A DNA stretch of 64,000 bases from Candidatus Jettenia caeni (GTDB taxonomy: Bacteria > Planctomycetota > Brocadiia > Brocadiales > Brocadiaceae), in the NCBI GenBank assembly GCA_000296795.1, contig BAFH01000003.1, positions 868,401-932,400 of the forward strand, read 5' to 3'. Made by a program: the position numbers and the translations under genes. The notes below the pieces were generated by a model that made no database searches, had not been told where the DNA came from, and was given only the letters and a program-made list of their open reading frames with translations. Shown one piece after another: positions 57,611-64,000 of this stretch; positions within the stretch are counted from its first letter, which is position 1; every line of letters begins with the position of its first letter.

Positions 57611-59881
57611 ATGAAAAAGATCATTATTATTGTTCTGTGTTCGATTTTTATTCTTGTGATAGGCGCAGTAGTTACGCCATTTCTTATTGATGTAAATAAA
57701 TATAAAGCAAAAATTATCGATATTGCGAAACCGCACGTGGCGAGAGATTTGGATTTTGACAGCATAAAACTCACCATTTTGAAAGGGCTGGGAGCGGAGA
57801 TTCAGGGACTTCATATTGCAGAAAAGCTGGGTTTTGGTACCCATGATTTTCTGAATTTAGAACGCCTGCGGATAAAAGTAAAATTACTTCCCCTTTTAAA
57901 AAAGCAAATTCAGGTAAAGGAATTAATCCTGGAAAAGCCGGTAGTACGACTGATAAGGAACTCAAAAGGAGAGCTTAATATCGCAGACCTGATGGGTTCC
58001 GGGATAGAAGCGCATGAAGATACGGAAAGCCCGGAGAAAAAAGAGAATGAAAAGAATGGTAGTGAAAATGAGGTGAAAAGCGGAAGCGACCTTTTTGCAG
58101 GACTGCTGGTTTCTACATTTACGGTGAACCAGGGCCATATCGATTTTACTGATGAGTTCACCCGGCAGGGAACTACCACAACGACAACGATAGATTTATT
58201 AGACATGAAATTCATTGATGTATCCACGAATAAACCGATTCAAATGTATATAACAGCCCGGCTGCCTGGGAGTTCGAAGCAAAACTTCGTGACTAAGGGT
58301 ACTGTGGGTCCTTTAGGCGATACCCTGGATATAAAACGGCTTTTTATGGATGTTACATTATCTCTCGATGAATTTAATCCGGATGCAGGTAAATCTTACT
58401 TTTCTGTCAGGAACTCTTTACCGGATATGAGCTTTTTAGGCTTAGTAAGCATGCAAATGGTTCTGGAAGGAAATATTGATAATCTCAAGGCTGATTGTAA
58501 CGTGGATATGAAAGACCTTGAGATTATGTATGGCGAAACATTTCACAAGCCAAAATCTGTCCCTTGTCAAATTTCTATGAAGGTAACTAAGACAGGAGAT
58601 GATATTCATTTAGATCCGTGTGTTATCAGTATGCATACCTTGTCTCTCAAGACATCAGGGAAAATTACCGGTATAACGAACCCGTATTTTGATCTTCTCA
58701 TGGGCACCGGAGAAACATCCCTGAAAGGTTGGGGATCACTGGTTCCTGCACTGAAAGAGTATGAACCGGAAGGGGACTTTGTTCTTCAGAGCTCTTTGAA
58801 AGGAACGATGGAAGACGCTTCTGTTAATCTGCAGTTCTCGTCTCCAAGACTTATGTGTAATCTATCTCAAACATCGGATAATAACCAGAAAGCAACAACT
58901 TCTCAAAGTTTTTTTGAATCTATAGATATGAAAGTTCAAGCCGGGAAAAAGCAGAATAACATCACAGGCAATGGCAGCCTCGATGTCAAGAAGGGGAATG
59001 TGATGGCTGCTCCTTTTGAGAATATACAGGCACAGTTTGATTACCAGAACGATATGCTTGATATTCGTAAATTTCAAGTTCATGCCTTCCAGGGAAACGT
59101 TTCGATGAACGGTAAAGTAAAACCCCGTGAATTTCAATGGAACGTGAAACCGGTTGTTGAAAATATGAATGTGGCAGAAGCTATAGATACCCTCACACAA
59201 TACAAGGGTTTATTCAAAGGGAGATTTTCCGGATCTTTCACAGCAAACAATGCCGGAGATGATAACCAGAAAGGAGCGATTCATGCTCGTGGGCCATTCC
59301 GTATCGATCAGGGGGAAATTATGAATGTAAATCTTGTAGATACAGTCCTGGATGCGCTTTTTGGTATAAAGAGTGTATCTAAATTTCTGGGGAAAGAGGG
59401 TGGTGAACTGGATAAACAAAAGGTCACACGGTTTGATTATCTGGATGGTGATTTTTCCATGACCGGTAATAAAATCAATGTAAAGAAGATTGCGTTACAT
59501 AATATTCATACTGCAAAAGCAACGGATTCTGATGCATTTATAGAAGGGTTGATTGACTATAATACCAGCAGTCTCGACCTTAAGGGCAAGGTTGTTCTCT
59601 CCCATGAATATTCTGCTAAATTAGCCAAGAAGGCGGACCCTCTCAATGCCCTCTTTAATCCGGAAAACCGCATGGTGCTTCCCATTACGGTAACGGGAAG
59701 TATAAACAAGCCAAGACCTATTTTGGACATACCCTATATAACCAGCGCCATGGCGAAATATTATGGCAGGAAAGAACTGGAAAAATTAGGCGATAAGATA
59801 GGATTACCCAAAAAAGGTGATAAAGACCAACAGGGCGAGGAGTCACCCGTAGGCAATATTTTAAAAGAGATTTTAAAATAA
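57611..59881 (+). CDS. AsmA-family protein
   Basis: Start ATG 57611 is chosen because GAGGA precedes it and the upstream in-frame sequence is pure repeat. The 756-residue product has an N-terminal membrane anchor (IIIIVLCSIFILVIGAVVTPF), the AsmA N-terminal pattern (IDVNKYKAKIIDIAKPHVAR, LERLRIKVKLLPLLKKQIQV, NIADLM) and a C-terminal AsmA_2-type region (QGEIMNVNLVDTVLD, PITVTGSINKPRPILDI). AsmA proteins are long periplasmic beta-groove proteins tied to phospholipid transport to the outer membrane. Confidence 0.92.
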   Translation: MKKIIIIVLCSIFILVIGAVVTPFLIDVNKYKAKIIDIAKPHVARDLDFDSIKLTILKGLGAEIQGLHIAEKLGFGTHDFLNLERLRIKVKLLPLLKKQIQVKELILEKPVVRLIRNSKGELNIADLMGSGIEAHEDTESPEKKENEKNGSENEVKSGSDLFAGLLVSTFTVNQGHIDFTDEFTRQGTTTTTTIDLLDMKFIDVSTNKPIQMYITARLPGSSKQNFVTKGTVGPLGDTLDIKRLFMDVTLSLDEFNPDAGKSYFSVRNSLPDMSFLGLVSMQMVLEGNIDNLKADCNVDMKDLEIMYGETFHKPKSVPCQISMKVTKTGDDIHLDPCVISMHTLSLKTSGKITGITNPYFDLLMGTGETSLKGWGSLVPALKEYEPEGDFVLQSSLKGTMEDASVNLQFSSPRLMCNLSQTSDNNQKATTSQSFFESIDMKVQAGKKQNNITGNGSLDVKKGNVMAAPFENIQAQFDYQNDMLDIRKFQVHAFQGNVSMNGKVKPREFQWNVKPVVENMNVAEAIDTLTQYKGLFKGRFSGSFTANNAGDDNQKGAIHARGPFRIDQGEIMNVNLVDTVLDALFGIKSVSKFLGKEGGELDKQKVTRFDYLDGDFSMTGNKINVKKIALHNIHTAKATDSDAFIEGLIDYNTSSLDLKGKVVLSHEYSAKLAKKADPLNALFNPENRMVLPITVTGSINKPRPILDIPYITSAMAKYYGRKELEKLGDKIGLPKKGDKDQQGEESPVGNILKEILK

Positions 59882-60034
59882 TCAGGTTTTTAACAGGGTC
59901 GATTTACTATCAACGCACTTTATATTGTATTTCAACGGTTGATTTCTATACTGCAAGCCCGGAGGGCTGTCATGATTATAGAGAATGCGCAACCACAAGT
60001 AAATAATCCCGAAGGGGTGAAATGATTCGGGGCT
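59882..60034. repeat. Intergenic region with 73-bp dispersed repeat, copy 2 (59955-60027)
   Basis: AAGCCCGGAGGGCTGT, ATGATTATAGAGAATGC and CCCGAAGGGGTGAAATGATT match 18488-18560. It ends 8 bp from the stop of the small minus-strand gene. Confidence 0.85.
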
Positions 60035-60274
60035 CTATTCGGAGTCTACCAGGTAGCCGGAAACTGCAACAGCAGCCACGCCCGAAAAGTAAAAGGTCGC
60101 CTGAGGATGCAGCATCATTCTCAAAGGTGCGGAGAAAACAAAAACGTCCGTTGTCCCTGTAGCATTGGTCTTCGTTGCTACGAAATGGTGGAAAGAATTC
60201 CCATTAAGGCCAAGTTGAAGAAGTACAAAAAAAGTCCAAAACGCCCGTCTAAAAGGAGTATTATTTATATCCAT
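60035..60274 (-). CDS. Small hypothetical protein
   Basis: The 79-residue frame begins at ATG 60274 with a purine-rich GGGGGA site about 8 nt upstream, which supports expression. The sequence has a hydrophobic start (FWTFFVLLQLGLNG) and a beta-rich remainder (SFHHFVATKTNATGTTDVFV, PQATFYFSGVAAVAVSGYLV). I do not recognise a family. It could be the remnant of a longer surface protein. Confidence 0.5.
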   Translation of the reverse strand: MDINNTPFRRAFWTFFVLLQLGLNGNSFHHFVATKTNATGTTDVFVFSAPLRMMLHPQATFYFSGVAAVAVSGYLVDSE

Positions 60275-60509
60275 TCTATATTTCCCCCGTTGAAGTGATT
60301 TCAAGAATCTGATGCAGAGCGATATTTACTATTCAGTTTTATGCATAGTAATCTCCTCATTTTAAATTACTATTGACAGAATAGTCTATTTTATTATACA
60401 TTCACACCCTCATTGCTGCCAGATAATGTCGTCTGGTAAATAAAAGTTTTCTCTTACCCAATAATAATTGGAACGGACTACGTATTGAAGTCTATTACGG
60501 AGGATATCT

Positions 60510-62108
60510 ATGGCTAAACAGAAAACCGGTATGGATGGATTGACGCAACAAGATCCTATGAAAAAACCATTTACACCGGAAACTTTGGATTCAACGGTAA
60601 TCGCAATACCGCTTCTCAAAATGCTCAAAGAGGAGATGCTTAGAGAGGAAATGCTCAAAGAGAAGCAGAAGAAACTTAAAGAAGGTCCGGCGCATAAACC
60701 TAAAGTCTTCCCGGTGATCATTGATTTAAACTTAGAGCATCCTACTGGGCGTGATGGGGCGAGAGATTGGGTTATGAAAACAACGAAAGAGATAATCAGT
60801 GAAATAGGAAACGATAAAGATCCCGGACATCAGGGAATCAACGAGGTGAAAAGTAAACGCAGCCAGCAATACCTGTTTGCAAGCCTTGAAGGCGATGTGA
60901 TACGTGAGTTGGTAAAGCGGGATAGCAGAGCAAGAGTAAAGGAACGGGCGATTTATCATATCTGGCCTGATTTTCCCGTTAAATCTCTCATCAATAAATC
61001 AATCAGTACCGTGAAGGCCGACGCTGCACAAACTTCATTTTCTGCCTATGGCGAGGGTATTGTGTGGGCAGTGCTTGATTCAGGAATAGATGCGACTCAT
61101 CCGCATTTTACCTTGCATGATAATCTCAATCTTAAGGATCCGCTCATCCATACAGATTTCACCAAATTAGGTTCTGCAAACCCGGAAGATGCGAAGCAAG
61201 ATGCTTTCGGTCATGGTACACATGTGGCAGGTATCATCGCGGGTGAAATGAGAGTTAAGAATAAAGGTGGGAAGGAAGGGGAAGCGGAGAAAATCCGGGC
61301 GTATACCCGATTGCGCAATGAAGATGGAGAGATATCCTACAACGAACTTACCCTCGATGCTATTTCGGGAATGTCGCCTAAATGTAAGCTTTTGAGCCTC
61401 AAGGTGCTTGACGAAAAAGGAGATGGTCTGGCAAGCAATCTTATAGCGGCAATTGAAATGATACAGGAGATTAACGGATATGGTCGCCGCCTGCTGATTC
61501 ATGGAGTAAATATGAGCGTTGGTTATGACTTTGAGCCTGAATGGTTTGCCTGTGGACAGAGCCCTCTCTGTGTGGAAGTAGACAGACTCGTTCGTTCGGG
61601 CGTTGTCGTTGTCGTTGCAGCAGGCAATACCGGTTATGGAGTTGCACAAAGCCAGTTTCGGGGAGTTATCTCAGCCGGTATGGACTTGACTATCAATGAT
61701 CCGGGTAATGCTGAGCTTGCGATTACCGTTGGTTCGACGCATAAAGATATGCCGCATGTCTACGGTGTTTCTTATTTCTCATCGAAAGGCCCAACTGGCG
61801 ACGGACGGATCAAGCCTGATCTTGTAGCTCCCGGTGAAAAAATTTTATCCTGTGCGGCGGGTAAGCGGCGCGCAGAAATGAGAGAAAAGATTGGTGATTG
61901 CGATTATCTGGAGGAGAGCGGCACAAGTATGGCTGCGCCGCATGTCTCGGGTGTGATTGCCGCATTCCTTTCAATAAGGCGCGAATTCATTGGGCAACCA
62001 GAAAAGGTTAAAGAGATATTCCTGTCCACCGCTACTGACCTGAAGCGTGAGCGATATTTTCAGGGATACGGCCTTGTAGATTTAATGAGGGCTATTCAAT
62101 CTGTATAA
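60510..62108 (+). CDS. S8-family subtilisin-like serine protease, apparently cytoplasmic
   Basis: The 532-residue protein has the catalytic triad D190 (AVLDSGIDATHPHF), H235 (AFGHGTHVAGIIAG) and S473 (ESGTSMAAPHVSG), with the oxyanion N373 (AAGNTGYG). There is no signal peptide. The first 70 residues are charged, with a MLKEEMLREEMLKEKQKKLK coil, and residues 80-170 resemble an I9-like prodomain. GGAGG precedes the ATG. The alpha/beta hydrolase gene begins 16 bp downstream, so the two form an operon. Role unknown. Confidence 0.92.
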   Translation: MAKQKTGMDGLTQQDPMKKPFTPETLDSTVIAIPLLKMLKEEMLREEMLKEKQKKLKEGPAHKPKVFPVIIDLNLEHPTGRDGARDWVMKTTKEIISEIGNDKDPGHQGINEVKSKRSQQYLFASLEGDVIRELVKRDSRARVKERAIYHIWPDFPVKSLINKSISTVKADAAQTSFSAYGEGIVWAVLDSGIDATHPHFTLHDNLNLKDPLIHTDFTKLGSANPEDAKQDAFGHGTHVAGIIAGEMRVKNKGGKEGEAEKIRAYTRLRNEDGEISYNELTLDAISGMSPKCKLLSLKVLDEKGDGLASNLIAAIEMIQEINGYGRRLLIHGVNMSVGYDFEPEWFACGQSPLCVEVDRLVRSGVVVVVAAGNTGYGVAQSQFRGVISAGMDLTINDPGNAELAITVGSTHKDMPHVYGVSYFSSKGPTGDGRIKPDLVAPGEKILSCAAGKRRAEMREKIGDCDYLEESGTSMAAPHVSGVIAAFLSIRREFIGQPEKVKEIFLSTATDLKRERYFQGYGLVDLMRAIQSV

Positions 62109-62123
62109 TGAAGGGAGGATAGT

Positions 62124-63461
62124 ATGCAAGACTTGAAAGGTTTTCCTTATTTTGAAGTGGAATTTAGCAAGAGGGGTGAGGTGCATGATCAGAATCAGGT
62201 GAAAGAATTGATAGATTTTCTCGCACAAAGCGGTACCTCTGATCTGTTCGTCATCTCGCATGGATGGAATAATGATATGTGCGATGCCCGCAATCTTTAT
62301 ACGCGGTTCTTCGGCTGTATGCGCCATGTGATAAATTCGGGGATAATGGCCGGTATCGACGCGCGTAAGTTTGCCATTATGGCTGTACTCTGGCCCTCAA
62401 AGAAATTTGCTGAGAAAGACCTCATTCCAAGCGGCGCTGCAGGCGCTGAATCGCCGATAACCAACGATCTCCTCAGGCAAGAGCTTGAAGAAATGAAGGG
62501 TGTATTTGATGATCCCCAGGCAGATGCGGTTCTCGATAAGGCAAAGCTGTTGGTGCCAAAACTTGAAGATAGCCCGAAAGCCCGGAAAGAGTTTACTGAT
62601 TTGTTGCGTTCAATACTGCCGAAAGAAACCTCTGTAGATATTGACGCATCGAGTGATTTTTTTAAGCTTCCCGGCGATGAGGTCATCAACCGCCTGAGTA
62701 AGCCTGTACCGATCGTGGAGTCAAAACCGATATCAAGCGGCAGGGCCGCAGCAGGCGGGAGCGGTTCATCTGTAAGCATGGGAGGCGCGGCTGGACTCAT
62801 ACAGTTCTTTAGCGGAATTAAATCGGGTGTGCTTAACTTGCTCAACTACTTGACGTACTATGAGATGAAGGAGCGATCAGGTATCGTTGGCAGTACGGGA
62901 GTAAATCAGGTGCTCAGAAAAATCCTTGCTCAGAATCCGGATATTAAGACTCACTTAATCGGTCATAGTTTTGGTGGCCGCCTGGTCACTGCTGCCGCTG
63001 CCGGGTCTGAAGGTCAATTGCCTGTTAAGGTGAGTACGATGACACTCTTGCAGGCGGCCTTTTCGCATTATGGTTTCTCGGAGCATTATGACGGAGTGAA
63101 TGATGGATTCTTCCGCAGGGTGATAATAAACAAAACGGTAACAGGACCGATCGTGATCAGTTGTACCCGAAATGATAAGGCTGTTGGGAAGATGTATCCG
63201 CTTGCTTCATTAATTGCAGGGCAGATTGCAGCAGCGCTTGGCGACAAGAATGATAAGTACGGTGGCATTGGCCGTAACGGCGCCCAGAAAACGCCCGAAG
63301 CCAGTGAAGGTATCCTCCTTAATCTTAACAGCCAGGATTCTTATCAGTTCCAGCCGGGTAAACTGTATAATCTGAATTCCGATGCGGTCATCAAAGACCA
63401 TTCTGATATATGCCATAACGAAATTGCATACGCGATATTTAACGCGGTTGCAAAGACGTAG
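62124..63461 (+). CDS. Alpha/beta-hydrolase, partner of the S8 protease
   Basis: The 445-residue protein has FVISHGWNNDMCDARN (residues 43-57, oxyanion region) and the nucleophile elbow GHSFGG with S282. A long insertion lies between (about 95-240), including a glycine/serine-rich AAGGSGSSVSMGGAAG possible linker or membrane-contact segment. A candidate acid and His occur later (SCTRNDKAVGKMYP; KDHSDICHNE). There is no signal peptide. GGGAGG lies before the ATG. It may be an esterase or lipase; the pairing with a subtilisin is unusual. Confidence 0.85.
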   Translation: MQDLKGFPYFEVEFSKRGEVHDQNQVKELIDFLAQSGTSDLFVISHGWNNDMCDARNLYTRFFGCMRHVINSGIMAGIDARKFAIMAVLWPSKKFAEKDLIPSGAAGAESPITNDLLRQELEEMKGVFDDPQADAVLDKAKLLVPKLEDSPKARKEFTDLLRSILPKETSVDIDASSDFFKLPGDEVINRLSKPVPIVESKPISSGRAAAGGSGSSVSMGGAAGLIQFFSGIKSGVLNLLNYLTYYEMKERSGIVGSTGVNQVLRKILAQNPDIKTHLIGHSFGGRLVTAAAAGSEGQLPVKVSTMTLLQAAFSHYGFSEHYDGVNDGFFRRVIINKTVTGPIVISCTRNDKAVGKMYPLASLIAGQIAAALGDKNDKYGGIGRNGAQKTPEASEGILLNLNSQDSYQFQPGKLYNLNSDAVIKDHSDICHNEIAYAIFNAVAKT

Positions 63462-63708
63462 CACGGTTTAAAACAGAAGACTACAGGGAAATAGTTACGG
63501 ACGTATCATCTTTGTATGAGGTATCTTTGTGTTCCGCATTTTATCAGGAGAATCAATCACATAGGGTTGGGTCTCACAATTCCCTGTTTAGGGATCTTAA
63601 AGTTATGATGGTAGAGAATCGATCATAAAGCAGTGGGCAGCCGAAGGCAACCGTTAACCTCATCGGCTGTTGGGGCGGCGATATGCCACAGGATACAAGA
63701 TGTCCGCA
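63462..63708. other. Convergent intergenic region
   Basis: Between the hydrolase and the YjgR-like gene. GC rises toward the right. I see no gene or clear terminator. Confidence 0.4.
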
Positions 63709-64000
63709 CTAACGGCGGTGGGATTCATTAAGGATGCCTCCCAGCACGCCGCGCAGGATTTTCCGGCCGATCTGGCTGCCAACAGCTCGCGCAGTTTGCT
63801 TTGCCATAGTCTCAATCATCCCCTGACGACGCTTGGTACCCCACAACCATTCTCTCAGCCTGACGCCAATGTCGCTACTTTTTTCAGTTTGCGGGGTGGA
63901 AGGGCCGGGGGGTGCGGCATCAGGCGCTGAAGCGGTCACGCCTTGCGTTTTACGGGCGAGAATTTCGTGCGCCGATTCCCGATTGATTGCATTGTCATAC
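63709..64000 (-). CDS. C-terminal end of a YjgR/HerA-like (DUF853) ATPase, partial
   Basis: The frame is open from the right edge to a stop at 63709. It reads YDNAINRESAHEILARKTQG, a proline-rich linker, then WLWGTKRRQGMIETMAKQTA, RAVGSQIGRKILRGVLGGIL, the typical C-terminus of DUF853/YjgR HerA-like ATPases. The ATPase core lies outside the window. GC is visibly higher (about 58-60%) than in the middle of the window. Confidence 0.8.
   Translation of the reverse strand, partial: YDNAINRESAHEILARKTQGVTASAPDAAPPGPSTPQTEKSSDIGVRLREWLWGTKRRQGMIETMAKQTARAVGSQIGRKILRGVLGGILNESHRR

Overview
The window is about 42% GC by eye and carries a Gram-negative, probably anaerobic chromosome segment. It has a TonB-ExbB-ExbD set, OmpA-type and HEAT-repeat lipoproteins, rubrerythrin and carbamate kinase, and it is very rich in dispersed palindromic repeats and decayed insertion sequences. 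Gene content and repeat style fit an anammox planctomycete (Brocadiales), but no hydrazine-metabolism marker lies here, so this assignment is an inference.

Left part (1-9.0 kb, minus strand): one giant secreted multidomain protein gene (VPS62-like, SH3-like, Ig/FN3, two beta-helix modules, PKD) runs off the left edge. An IS5/IS903-like element with a clean 9-bp target duplication splits it. Its leader holds a promoter, a cyclic-di-GMP-I (GEMM-I) type riboswitch and an intrinsic terminator whose 5' arm is the 3' part of the aptamer.

9-16 kb: a patch of repeats and IS remnants holds a YgiT/DUF4258 pair inside IS50-like 19-bp ends, then two small paired hypothetical genes and a large AddA-like helicase-nuclease. 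The addA-like gene contains in-frame copies of a palindromic repeat.

16-27 kb: NDP-sugar nucleotidyltransferase, a membrane protein, cyclophilin, a three-gene operon (dTMP-kinase-like, cyclic-2,3-diphosphoglycerate-synthetase-like GTPase, carbamate kinase), a HEAT/TPR lipoprotein, the TrkA-TrkH potassium system and tRNA-Val/tRNA-Asp. The 3' end of tRNA-Asp recurs about 2 kb downstream. The stretch between the two copies is a small island with a UPF0175/PIN toxin-antitoxin pair and a truncated HigA.

29-43 kb: NAD biosynthesis (pncB, nadE), murI, rubrerythrin, DedA, an anion permease with a CBS-domain protein, TonB-ExbB-ExbD, a DUF6918 protein, a decayed SBBP-repeat protein and an EamA transporter.

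43-64 kb: an aminotransferase, a frameshifted IS91-like transposase with a zinc-ribbon gene downstream, an AGCS symporter, MgtC, Rnk, DUF1566 and Rsm22-like proteins, a vWA-OmpA lipoprotein, and a GC-rich GH15 glycoside hydrolase that is probably transferred. These are followed by a complete IS4/IS50-like element whose transposase has one internal TGA, an AsmA protein, a subtilisin plus alpha/beta-hydrolase pair, and the C-terminus of a YjgR/HerA-like ATPase cut by the right edge.
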